From NCBI GenBank assembly GCA_031290195.1, contig JAITOA010000014.1, positions 1 through 37,058 of the forward strand: a stretch of 37,058 nt of DNA. Direction: 5' to 3'. The translations under genes and the position numbers were made by a program. The notes below the pieces were generated by a model. It had not been told where the DNA came from. It searched no databases and saw only the letters and a list, made by a program, of their open reading frames with translations. The DNA comes from Puniceicoccales bacterium. Lineage in GTDB: Bacteria > Verrucomicrobiota > Verrucomicrobiia > Opitutales > JAIRLM01. How positions within the stretch are numbered: the stretch's first letter is position 1; every line of letters starts with the position of its first letter. Shown piece by piece: positions 24,744 through 33,842 of this stretch.

Positions 24744-26285
24744 GTGAAAAATTTTCAGAAGGAGAGAGCCGGGCATTTTCTTTACATTTGGTTTGCCTTC
24801 TGCGCTAACCCAGGCAATGATGAGCTCATGGATGGAGTTGGACGCGGCCTCTGGGGAAACGTGACGCACAGGAACTCACCGGACGCAGGCGGAGACAAAG
24901 ATAAGGTGATCAATAAGTTAAATGACACCGAAATAAATCCTGAACTGAAAGCTTTTTTAGATAAAAATAAAGAAACGCTGGAAACTGAGGGCGGACTCAG
25001 CGAACGGAGCTCTTTGGCGCTGACGGAGGTCCTGGACCTGTTTGGAAACGCGGCAAAAGATGGAGGCAATGAAAAGGACGGTGAAATTTACAAAGGTCTT
25101 GGAGCTGCAATGCGTGAGTTTGCAAACACGCCGAGCGAAGAAAACGCTAACACCCTCTGTACAGAGATTGGAAAAGCCAGTGGGCGATTGGCTGAAATTT
25201 CTAAATACGAAAACGTGGATCCAAATGTTCGGCTCCATCTGCAGCGGCGAAACGTCGAACTAACCCACAATTTAGGGGCAGAATTAGGGAAAAAATTTCA
25301 TGAAAATGTGGGTGCGGATTTGCGGGCCGGAAGCAGGGAGGCCCTCGTAAATTTCCTCGAAGCAAAATTTGGGAAAAAGGTACGTATTATCGGCAAAAAA
25401 GAAGCCAAGGCAATGATGAAGAACGGACAATCGTTCCACGTCGTTCGGGTAACCGAAGAGGGAAAAATTCGGGCAGCATCGGTGAAGAAAAACGAAGGAG
25501 ATTCCGGTTTTTCTTTACCAAAACATGAGGACACTGGAGCCTGGATGAAACTCGGCGACTTTAAGGAGAAGGTGCTGGATGTTGCCAGGACTCCGGTTCC
25601 GCTTCTTCCAGACACCGAAGATGCAAAAAAAGGCGAGGACATTCGCCGCTGGATGGATGCACTTGGCGTAGAGTTAAACCCACCGGACCAGGAACTCAGC
25701 AAAGCAACCCTAGCCGCCTACGGACAGCTGGAAGCCCTCTATGGCGTGTACGAGGACCAATTCGCAAAAGGTAAAGATCACGTCGCTAAGGAAGCCGAAT
25801 TTAAGAAAGGTTTTTCCAAAATCATTCAAGCCCTGCAAAGTACGGAAAGTTTTGTTCCGGAGGTCGGAACATTCTTTCGCAATGCGATGGTAAGGCAAAG
25901 CACGATAGGATTATTCCAACAATGTGGCGGTGAGACAATTCCACAACTTGAAAAAGCCTGCTCTGAATTGTTCAATCTATTCACAGTTCCTATGTGGAAT
26001 GAAGTAGACGTAGAAAAAATAAAAAATCCAACTGCGAAGGAAGCTGAAAAAAAAGAAATGAAAACGCTGTGGAGTGCCGTAGCTATGGCTCTGGGTGCCA
26101 AGGGATTACCACTGGAAGCCGAACAAAGCATACTGGGAGCATGGAACAAATTGATCGACAAACTCAACGGCGAAAATGCCCCCAATGGGGAAATATGTGA
26201 TGCGCTGGACGCCCTGGACAAAAGTGCGAACAATGGAGGGATCACCGCGGCGGTCAATGCGCTAAAGGCAAAATTCCAAGACTGA
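24744..26285 (+). CDS. Large helical unknown protein
   Basis: The product is 513 residues and highly charged, with many Lys/Glu/Asp helices and little hydrophobic content except residues 11-21 (HFLYIWFAFCA). That stretch might be a signal or an unused upstream extension. The GTG at 24744 has no ribosome site and AAGGAG lies inside the frame at ~24761, so the true start may be later; Met29 at 24828 is the first in-frame ATG. No known domain is recognised. A perfect terminator follows 14 bases after the stop. Its style resembles bacterial effectors, but that is only impression. Confidence 0.65.
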   Translation: MKNFQKERAGHFLYIWFAFCANPGNDELMDGVGRGLWGNVTHRNSPDAGGDKDKVINKLNDTEINPELKAFLDKNKETLETEGGLSERSSLALTEVLDLFGNAAKDGGNEKDGEIYKGLGAAMREFANTPSEENANTLCTEIGKASGRLAEISKYENVDPNVRLHLQRRNVELTHNLGAELGKKFHENVGADLRAGSREALVNFLEAKFGKKVRIIGKKEAKAMMKNGQSFHVVRVTEEGKIRAASVKKNEGDSGFSLPKHEDTGAWMKLGDFKEKVLDVARTPVPLLPDTEDAKKGEDIRRWMDALGVELNPPDQELSKATLAAYGQLEALYGVYEDQFAKGKDHVAKEAEFKKGFSKIIQALQSTESFVPEVGTFFRNAMVRQSTIGLFQQCGGETIPQLEKACSELFNLFTVPMWNEVDVEKIKNPTAKEAEKKEMKTLWSAVAMALGAKGLPLEAEQSILGAWNKLIDKLNGENAPNGEICDALDALDKSANNGGITAAVNALKAKFQD

Positions 26286-26298
26286 CGATTCCTCCCGG

Positions 26299-26324
26299 CC
26301 CAACGTCCTCACGTCGGGATTTTT
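26299..26324 (+). terminator. Rho-independent terminator
   Basis: CCC-A-ACGT, loop CCTC, ACGT-C-GGG forms a stem with one mismatch. It is followed directly by ATTTTT. It lies 14 bases after the stop of the 513-residue gene. Confidence 0.6.
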
Positions 26325-26335
26325 CATGGAAAAAT

Positions 26336-26946
26336 AAAATTTTCTTGACGAGGAAGTGATTGCTTTTCAAAATGTATTGCATGGTTTCATTTGAACTTCC
26401 CTCTACTCTTCCCGCTGGTTCGACTTCATGTGGCGGACTTGCCATTGCCTCAACTTGTACTGCCTTCCGTGTACTTGGAAAAGTTTGGCACGAAAAAACC
26501 GAAAACAAGCTGCTTATTATCTGTAAGGGATGTTTTGTGACTCTTCTGATACCGTTAGGCGTTGCTATTAAGGTGATTGGCTTCGCCCTTGCAATTGCAT
26601 ACCTGCCGATCGCCCTAATTGTTACTTTAGTGGGCGTTGCGTTGGGGGCAAAAGCCCATGAAGCATTTGGGGCCTCGTATTTTTGGCTGGTTCTCGTACT
26701 TTATGGACTTGAAATACTGTATCTGACAAAATATCTGGAGCTAAAGTCCGGAAACGACTCGCCCACTCCGCAAACTCCTGATACCCCACCGATTCCGGTG
26801 ATTCCCGGCGACCCACCAACCCCGCCAAATCCCAGTGATCAACCCGCCTAATTTGACGAAAATTTCCCGGCCAAAACAAACCCTTCCCGAATTGTAAAAA
26901 AGAGACCGCGGCAGGGGACCTCGTCCAGGAATTTTGGAATTCAAAA
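26336..26946 (+). repeat. Duplicated Inc-like unit, copy 1
   Basis: This ~610-bp segment is repeated at 28820-29410. The shared parts are the upstream TTTTCTTGACGAGGAA, most of the coding region and a ~95-bp 3' flank starting AATTTGACGAAAATTTCCCGG and ending in GGAATTTTGG. Here the hairpin in the 3' flank is damaged compared with copy 2. Confidence 0.75.
26360..26851 (+). CDS. Inc-like hydrophobic protein, copy 1
   Basis: The 163-residue protein has two closely spaced membrane helices (about residues 51-69 and 72-96, around FVTLLIPLGVAI and LAIAYLPIALIVTLVGVAL). A third hydrophobic stretch lies near 106-122 (FWLVLVLYGLEIL). A Pro-rich C-terminal tail follows (residues ~133-163, TPQTPDTPPIP type). 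This bilobed hydrophobic hairpin resembles chlamydial inclusion-membrane proteins in layout, not in sequence. The start is TTG at 26360, with AGGA five bases upstream; ATG at 26372 is an alternative. The paralogue is at 28864. Confidence 0.65.
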   Translation: MLFKMYCMVSFELPSTLPAGSTSCGGLAIASTCTAFRVLGKVWHEKTENKLLIICKGCFVTLLIPLGVAIKVIGFALAIAYLPIALIVTLVGVALGAKAHEAFGASYFWLVLVLYGLEILYLTKYLELKSGNDSPTPQTPDTPPIPVIPGDPPTPPNPSDQPA

Positions 26947-26987
26947 CTACCCACCGAAGGTCCCGAAAGGCTGGCTTGCTCCAGGCA

Positions 26988-27782
26988 TCACTCCGGTCTC
27001 GGGTGCACCGCAGCGGCAATCCCAACTCCAAGACCTCCACCTCCGGCGAGCCCAAAAGCGAGACCTAACAGTCCACCGACGACGATATTTCCAGCTCCTG
27101 GGAACACCGAACCCGCGGCAATGCCGGCAGCCATACCGGCAGCTGCACCGGCTCCACCACCAATTCCTACCCCTACCTGTATCCCCAACCGTCTCTCGGC
27201 ACCCATCTGAACAAGTCGCTCGGTTTCCCGAGTTTCTTGCGCTATACGTACTTGCCCGTCCGTTCTCGCCTGCTCGACTCTTATATCCACATCTCCCGCT
27301 ACACGCTTGGTTTGCTGCCGTTCACGCTCGATCGCCGTCTCGACTCTTGCGTGTACATTCCCTAGCACTTCTGCCGTTCGCCGCTGTTCTTCCCCCCTTA
27401 CCCGTTCGGTCTCTTGCAACGCCACTTCTCTTGCCTCTTCGGTTCTTCGCTGCTCATCTTGAGGAAGCACGGTTCTGTTGTATTCCCCATTGGCGATATT
27501 GGCTTGTCTTAGGAGAATGAAAATCGCATTCTGATACGTTCCAGAGGCAAATTCTCCAAAATCAGATAGCCCAAGCAAACATCCAACCCAGGCGCTACCA
27601 CATCTAGCCTCCATCACAATTCTCTGCGAAATCGCAGCAGCGAATTCCTCCTTCAGCTCGCCCTTACTAACGACAAAATCAAGGAACTCCTTGCTCGTCA
27701 GTTGGTCACCATTGAAAGACTCAATAAGTCCAGAAACGGACTCCCTATTCCCAGACCTCAATATCGCAATACTATTGCCCAT
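26988..27782 (-). CDS. Coiled-coil/glycine-zipper family protein, member 3
   Basis: This intact 264-residue family member starts at Met (27782), just before the conserved signature AILRSGNRESV. It has the CG-x-x-W motif (ARCGSAWVGCLLGL), NRTVLPQDEQRRTEEA, and a coiled coil of Glu/Arg/Gln heptads (about residues 125-195). It ends in a glycine-zipper membrane region of ~60 residues (GVGIGGGAGAAAGMAAGIAA and onward). The frame stays open to 27836, but that part is not shared with relatives. The architecture (helical head, long stalk, hairpin membrane tail) suggests a membrane-inserting protein. Whether it is secreted is unknown. Confidence 0.7.
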   Translation of the reverse strand: MGNSIAILRSGNRESVSGLIESFNGDQLTSKEFLDFVVSKGELKEEFAAAISQRIVMEARCGSAWVGCLLGLSDFGEFASGTYQNAIFILLRQANIANGEYNRTVLPQDEQRRTEEAREVALQETERVRGEEQRRTAEVLGNVHARVETAIERERQQTKRVAGDVDIRVEQARTDGQVRIAQETRETERLVQMGAERRLGIQVGVGIGGGAGAAAGMAAGIAAGSVFPGAGNIVVGGLLGLAFGLAGGGGLGVGIAAAVHPRPE

Positions 27783-28047
27783 GCCGCGGATAATGAAAGC
27801 GGATGGACGCCATCCAACGCATTTAAAGATTTTCACCGTAAATTAACAGCAAGGAAGCGGGCAAAACCAATTTTTTTTGGCGGAGGCCCGGTTCGACCTC
27901 CATTGCTACGACTAACGATCATTCGCCTGTGGAGGCTCTACTCCTCCAGCCACCTTACGCAAAACGAGAGAGCAAACTTCTCCACAGGCCGATGAAAAAT
28001 TTACGAAGGCTCTCCCGATGCGGGCCAATTTTCCCCCATTGACATCT

Positions 28048-28710
28048 TCATGGTCGACGGTAGGCCCTTGCCGGAGAAGGAGTTGCTCTGTTCCTTCCCG
28101 TGCCAGCCTGAGCCTCTCTGAGTTTTCTTGCCGCGCGCTCCATTTCTGCCCGATCCGCCAGGCGCTGCTGCTCTGCTTCAGCCCGCACTTCTTGTAGTGC
28201 ACGCTCCACCCTCTCATCCACCGCCTGTTGCACGCGCTCCGTTTCCTGCCGTGCGCGTTCTATTCTTTCATTAGCTTCCTGTCGGAGGCGCTCCGTCTCC
28301 ATTTGCAGGACCTGCGGAAGTATTGTCCTGTTGTACTCTTTGATGAAAATATTAGCTTCCTTCAGCAACGCATCCAGAGCTTCTCCTCTAGGCCCCGAGA
28401 ATCGGTCATAAAACATGAAGCCGCACAGAAAATCTAGCCACTGACTCCCACACCTTATTTCGAGCGTAATACGCTCCGTGATAGTGGTCGTCAACTCCCC
28501 CATGGCCGTTGGCTCCACGGAGACAAACGCATCCAATAATTCTCTACGCCTCTCCCCGTCCACTCGCAGAGCATCGAGAAGGGACACAAACTCGTCACCG
28601 TTGCCACTCCGTAGCACTTCAAAATCATCTTCGACGCGTGAAGTAGCGTGGTCAGCACGGGGAGGGGGATCGACCCGGCGGACATCTCGAACATTTAATC
28701 GCGTATCCAT
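28048..28710 (-). CDS. Coiled-coil family protein, member 4 (3' frameshift)
   Basis: The 220-residue protein has the conserved head (DFEVLRSGNGDEFVSLLDAL, then IRCGSQWLDFLCGF), the NRTILPQVLQMETERLRQEA hinge and a coiled coil. Its last ~25 residues look wrong for the family. The neighbouring frame instead continues with SERLRLAREGTEQLLLRQ and reaches the family's VNFS end, and the DNA of the 3' flank (GTAAATTTTTC, then GGCCTGTGGAGA) matches member 1. A one-base change in the AAAA run near 28123-28126 explains this. The start is ATG with TAGGA upstream. It is adjacent to member 3 in the same orientation. Confidence 0.6.
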   Translation of the reverse strand: MDTRLNVRDVRRVDPPPRADHATSRVEDDFEVLRSGNGDEFVSLLDALRVDGERRRELLDAFVSVEPTAMGELTTTITERITLEIRCGSQWLDFLCGFMFYDRFSGPRGEALDALLKEANIFIKEYNRTILPQVLQMETERLRQEANERIERARQETERVQQAVDERVERALQEVRAEAEQQRLADRAEMERAARKLREAQAGTGRNRATPSPARAYRRP

Positions 28711-28863
28711 GGTCCTAGCGCATGGGTCAATTTTTTGAAAAATGCAAGGCTATTACGATTTTTTAATTGTCGTAAAGTTTAGGGATAGACATCTCTAAGG
28801 TGGTCGTCGGCTGATTTTTTAAATTTTTCTTGACGAGGAAATGATTGCCTTTCAAAGTGGGGC

Positions 28864-29271
28864 GTGGGTACAGTTAAGTTTCGTCCCGATGCAACCTCCC
28901 TGGGAGGACTTGCCATTGCTTCAACTATTGCAGCCTCCCTTGCACTTAGGAGCGCTTGGAGTGAAAAAACCGAAACCAAGCTGCTTATTATCTGTAAGGG
29001 ATGTTTTGTGGCTCTTCTGGCGCCGCTAGGCGCCGCTGTTAAGCTGGTTGCCCTCGGTCTTGCAATTGCATACCTACCGGTCGCCCTAATTGTTACTTTA
29101 GTGGGCGCTGCGTCGGGGAGAGGTGCCCTTGCAACATTTAAGCGCTCGTATTTTTGGCTGGGCCTTGTACTCAGCGGACTTGAAGCACTGTACGAGAAAA
29201 AATACATGGAGCGAATTCCCTACAAAGCCCCATCGAATTCGCAGCCACTCACACTTGATGGAATTTTTTGA
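28864..29271 (+). CDS. Inc-like hydrophobic protein, copy 2
   Basis: The 135-residue paralogue of the protein at 26360 shares GGLAIAST, EKTETKLLIICKGCFVALL and LAIAYLPVALIVTLVG with it. The double membrane hairpin is kept. The C-terminal tail is shorter and has lost the Pro-rich repeat. The start is GTG at 28864. The position equivalent to copy 1's start is out of frame here (an ATG at 28841 opens a different frame), so an indel has changed the N-terminus. Confidence 0.6.
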   Translation: MGTVKFRPDATSLGGLAIASTIAASLALRSAWSEKTETKLLIICKGCFVALLAPLGAAVKLVALGLAIAYLPVALIVTLVGAASGRGALATFKRSYFWLGLVLSGLEALYEKKYMERIPYKAPSNSQPLTLDGIF

Positions 29272-29365
29272 GAATAGGAGAGGCTAAAACACCAGACTCC
29301 GAATTAATCTACCCAATTTGACGAAAATTTCCCGGTCAAAATAGGCCCGTGCCCAACCGTAAAGA

Positions 29366-29385
29366 GAGACCCCGGCAGGGGTCTC
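29366..29385 (+). terminator. Strong hairpin after Inc-like copy 2
   Basis: GAGACCCC, loop GGCA, GGGGTCTC is a perfect 8-bp stem. A short AATTTT follows after about 7 bases. The equivalent hairpin in copy 1 (near 26911) has lost perfect pairing. It is plausible as a terminator for the small membrane gene and as an end-marker of the repeat unit. Confidence 0.45.
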
Positions 29386-29452
29386 GTCTAGGAATTTTGG
29401 GAATCAAAACCAGACCGCCCGCCGCGGTGCACCGCGGCGGGCGGCCCCAATT

Positions 29453-30007
29453 TTATAGAAGTCCGCGGTCGCGGAACCAGGCGATGAGCAGTCCCAGGGC
29501 CGACGGTCCCATTATGGCGAGGAGGATGGCTCCGGGGATGCCGCCGATCAAAATGCCGACGCCACAGCCGGCGGCGGTGGCGGCAATGCCGCCGCCGATG
29601 GCCATTCCCCGGCCTCCGCGGGGCCGTTCGTGCCCTTCCGCGTTCCCATTCTCCAACTGCCCAAGCAACTCCTTGACCTTTCCGTCGATGTACAGGTAGG
29701 AACGCCCCTCACTTCTCATCGCATCGACCATCCCGGTAATGACCTGCTTGTGCTGGGGATAGCGTATCCTGTAGGCACCCAACCTAATCCTGGCATTCAC
29801 CTCTTCCGCCGACCCTCCCGCATCGCCGAAGAGCCCGGGCCGTTCATCTTCCCCTCCCTCTCTGGGAACGATGTACCCATCGAAATCCCCCGGTTCCTCA
29901 ACGACAAACGTTGCCGTGGTTAGCGGAACGCCCGCTGCTTCCTCGGGGGACAGTTCTTCCACTCTAACGGTGCGAAGCAGGTCCCCGCCTCTAAATGTTG
30001 CATCCAT
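29453..30007 (-). CDS. Glycine-zipper membrane protein A
   Basis: The 184-residue protein has a soluble acidic N-terminal part and a segment of charged helices (AEEVNARIRLGAYRIRYPQH, residues ~70-125). Its membrane tail is glycine/alanine-rich (IGGGIAATAAGCGVGILIGG, then ILLAIMGPSALGLLIAWF) with a basic end. The ATG has GAGGGA upstream. It follows gene B (30029-30526) by 21 bp and probably forms a two-gene operon with it. I do not recognise the family. Confidence 0.65.
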   Translation of the reverse strand: MDATFRGGDLLRTVRVEELSPEEAAGVPLTTATFVVEEPGDFDGYIVPREGGEDERPGLFGDAGGSAEEVNARIRLGAYRIRYPQHKQVITGMVDAMRSEGRSYLYIDGKVKELLGQLENGNAEGHERPRGGRGMAIGGGIAATAAGCGVGILIGGIPGAILLAIMGPSALGLLIAWFRDRGLL

Positions 30008-30028
30008 TATATTTCCCTCACTTCGCGT

Positions 30029-30526
30029 TCACAGAAGAGCAGCCGCACTAATAAGCAAGCTTATTCCTGCGGCTCCAACGCCACCAATTAGGGCGCCGAG
30101 GGGGCCACCGGCCAAAGCACCAGCGACCACGCCCTTTGCCACAACCGCACCGATACCCAGGCCGGCAGCGGCACCGACGGCGCCTCCTCCAATTGTTATG
30201 GCGGCGACCTTTCCCCCCGCTCGGGTCGAAGTCGCCTTCCCTTTGACGCGGTCCGCGGCAGCCTTTATCGAAGAAAGAACAACTGCCTTTGTTTCATCGT
30301 CAAGGGAATTCTCCTTTGACAGGGCTACGAGCATGACCATCAACAAGTCCCGATGCTCCTCGATGAAGTGTGCTCTCTCGGTCTTCACTCCCTCAATTAA
30401 CTGTGTTATTCTCCCGAATTGTACGGCATCACGTTCCTGCGCCGCCAGAGATTCGAGGCTTTTTAGCCGATCTTCGAATCCCTGAAGCGTCACCGCAAAA
30501 ACACCCGCATTAGCTGGATTAATCAT
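30029..30526 (-). CDS. Glycine-zipper membrane protein B
   Basis: The 165-residue protein has a helical N-terminal domain of about 100 residues (FEDRLKSLESLAAQERDAVQ, TERAHFIEEHRDLLMVMLVAL). A Lys/Arg linker follows, then a glycine/alanine-rich double membrane hairpin (GGGAVGAAAGLGIGAVVAKG, then ALAGGPLGALIGGVGAAG). It starts with ATG and GGGGGA upstream. The tail is like that of coiled-coil family members 2 and 3 but the head is different, so it is a related design rather than a clear homologue. Confidence 0.65.
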   Translation of the reverse strand: MINPANAGVFAVTLQGFEDRLKSLESLAAQERDAVQFGRITQLIEGVKTERAHFIEEHRDLLMVMLVALSKENSLDDETKAVVLSSIKAAADRVKGKATSTRAGGKVAAITIGGGAVGAAAGLGIGAVVAKGVVAGALAGGPLGALIGGVGAAGISLLISAAALL

Positions 30527-30900
30527 AGCAATTTCCCCCGCCCTTAAACTCCAAAATTCGACATAGGAAAAAAAGAAAAAAGGAATCCCTTACATAAAAT
30601 AAACATTTCACTCCATGGGTTCAAGTTGTAAAACTTACCCCGATGGAAAAAGTTCTTTTTTCTCGATTACGGAGAAACTTAGGCGTTAGCAGGCACTCTT
30701 AGTGACGAAACCGGGGACGGTTTTCCCCTCATTCTTGCCGCATAAAATAGTCCGCAATTTTTTCCGATAAACAATGCATACTGATGTAGGCATCTACCAC
30801 CGGTAAGGCGGCGTATTTGAAGATCCCCATCGCAGCATTGCCCACCGTTAAATTCTAATGGCCGCGGAATGGGAAAATGCCAGCATAGTTCCCGTCGGGG
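30527..30900. other. Gene-free stretch with 3'-end repeat remnant
   Basis: No gene is supported here. At 30638-30702 there is the inverted copy of the dispersed 3'-end repeat. It still reads MEKVLFSRLRRNLGVSRHS to a stop at 30702, in the same frame as the end of the gene at 38-823. This is likely the tail of a lost relative. The rest shows AT-rich spacer and short runs of A, with no convincing promoter or hairpin. Confidence 0.55.
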
Positions 30901-31752
30901 TTAGATGTGCTTCAACGTTCTGTAAATGTTGCTGCGTACCTGGTCGAAGGACCCCTCCGCGCTGATGCGGTGGCAGGGGAATAGACCCCGAAATATTTTC
31001 AATGCTCCGTCCGTCTCTTCGACGAAGACCTGGAAGCGGTGGCGTGCTGCCTCGGAACTTTTATCGGTTTTCCGAATTTCCACCAGCTGTCCTTCGCCAA
31101 GTTTCTCCACGCGGTCGTTATGGCGCTGGGCCTGGACTCCACGTCCCAGTTGCCGCTCGACGCTGACGCGCTCGGAAACGTCAAAAATAACCACCTGAAA
31201 ATTCGACCGCTGCTTCATTGAAAGAATTTTTTCGTGGAGCAATTTCACACATTCCGCCTGCACCGCCGTCCTGGGGTAGCCATCCACGACGACTCCACCG
31301 GCGTAGCGCCGGGAAAGGATGGTGCTAAATAGAAGGGAGGTAACGGCGCTGTCCCGGACAAGTTTTCCGCTTTCCTTGGCCGCCACGAAGGCCGGTGACG
31401 CCAGCAGGTCACTGGTGACTACGGGAGGCTCTTTGACGTCGAAGGCATCGCAAACGTAGCTCGAATTGGTTCCCTTACCGGCTCCGGGGGCGCCATTGAG
31501 CCAGACAATGACACGGGGAATGGCAAAATCTCCCGCACGGGGTTGCTTCTCGAACGTTTCCCAAAACGATTGGAAGTCCTCGTAGGCCGCCCGCGATACT
31601 CCCGCCCCGACCCACGGAGGGGTGGCCGTCGAGGTCACATCCCGCCCAAATCCGGTCTTTGAGCCGCTTGCCATTGTTCCTCCCTCCGCCGTGGCCGATG
31701 CCAAAGCAGCGGCCACGGAGAACAAACACAACTTTACACACCCGCGCAACAC
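30901..31752 (-). CDS. Adenylate-kinase-like protein with probable signal peptide
   Basis: This is a nucleoside-monophosphate kinase. It has P-loop GAPGAGKGT (residues 87-95), NMP-binding DGYPRTAVQAE, and a short LID-type segment with RQLGRGVQAQRHNDRVEKL. It ends RNIYRTLKHI-like, as this fold does. The GTG at 31752 has GGAGGAG six bases upstream and gives MLRGCVKLCLFSVAAALASA, a normal signal-peptide pattern with a possible cleavage after SATA. This suggests an exported enzyme. A second good site, GGAGGGAGGAACA, lies just before the ATG at 31674, which would give a cytoplasmic form; dual starts are possible. A longer open frame to 31815 has no ribosome site. About 60 residues between signal and P-loop are unlike adk. 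Confidence 0.7.
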   Translation of the reverse strand: MLRGCVKLCLFSVAAALASATAEGGTMASGSKTGFGRDVTSTATPPWVGAGVSRAAYEDFQSFWETFEKQPRAGDFAIPRVIVWLNGAPGAGKGTNSSYVCDAFDVKEPPVVTSDLLASPAFVAAKESGKLVRDSAVTSLLFSTILSRRYAGGVVVDGYPRTAVQAECVKLLHEKILSMKQRSNFQVVIFDVSERVSVERQLGRGVQAQRHNDRVEKLGEGQLVEIRKTDKSSEAARHRFQVFVEETDGALKIFRGLFPCHRISAEGSFDQVRSNIYRTLKHI

Positions 31753-31881
31753 CTTCTCCTCCGAAACATAGATCCTATTGTTGGGGAGTTTTGCGGGTCG
31801 CGAAGAAATTGTCAAATGAATCCGGGAAAATAATGGAAGTTTCTTTCCTCTCCCCCCAAAGACAGAAGAAATTTTTCGTGA

Positions 31882-33357
<1,476 letters not shown>

Positions 33358-33360
33358 GCG

Positions 33361-33783
33361 GTGACCACGGCCATGCGACTGGAAATTTCCACTCCGGGTG
33401 GGCTCGTCCTAGAGAGGGACGTCGAATGGAGCACCGTTCCGACGGTCTCCGGAGACGTGGGCATTTTTCCCGGCCACGTACCCCTGGTGGCCGCCGTGCG
33501 GCCCGGCATGCTCCGCTTCGGCTGCGCCGGCTCCCAGGAAGCCATCGCCGTTGACAGAGGTTTTTTGCACTTTCGTTCCGATGTCCTCTGCCTCATGGTG
33601 GAAGATGCCATCGACGTGCGGTCCATCGACGGCAATGAGGCGGCAACGGCGAGGAAAAAAGCCGAAGATGCCCTGGCCGAGGCGCGGCGGACGCCGCGCC
33701 TCGACGCCGGGGAAATGGCGAGGCTGGAAGCGAAGGTCCGCTACCAAATTGTCAAGCAGCGGGCCGGTGGACAGCCCCACTAG
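33361..33783 (+). CDS. atpC: F-type ATP synthase epsilon subunit
   Basis: The 140-residue protein is the central-stalk subunit that couples rotation and inhibits ATP hydrolysis. The N-terminal beta-barrel is clear (LEISTPGGLVLERDVEWSTVP, GDVGIFPGHVPLVAAVRPG) and the C-terminal helical hairpin follows. It begins with GTG 3 bp after the atpD stop; an ATG at 33373 is also possible. Together with atpD it makes a two-gene unit. Confidence 0.9.
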   Translation: MTTAMRLEISTPGGLVLERDVEWSTVPTVSGDVGIFPGHVPLVAAVRPGMLRFGCAGSQEAIAVDRGFLHFRSDVLCLMVEDAIDVRSIDGNEAATARKKAEDALAEARRTPRLDAGEMARLEAKVRYQIVKQRAGGQPH

Positions 33784-33842
33784 GAATTGCCGTCAAATGC
33801 CCTCCCAATGGCATCCAACTTTGCCAAACAAAAAAATGGGAA

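Larger units (their letters stand above)
28820..29410 (+). repeat. Duplicated Inc-like unit, copy 2
   Basis: This is the counterpart of 26336-26946. It shares the upstream CTTGACGAGGAA box, the coding region and the 3' flank ending GGAATTTTGGGAATCAAAAC. The order of units with the coiled-coil genes on the opposite strand between them suggests segmental duplication of mixed units. Confidence 0.75.
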
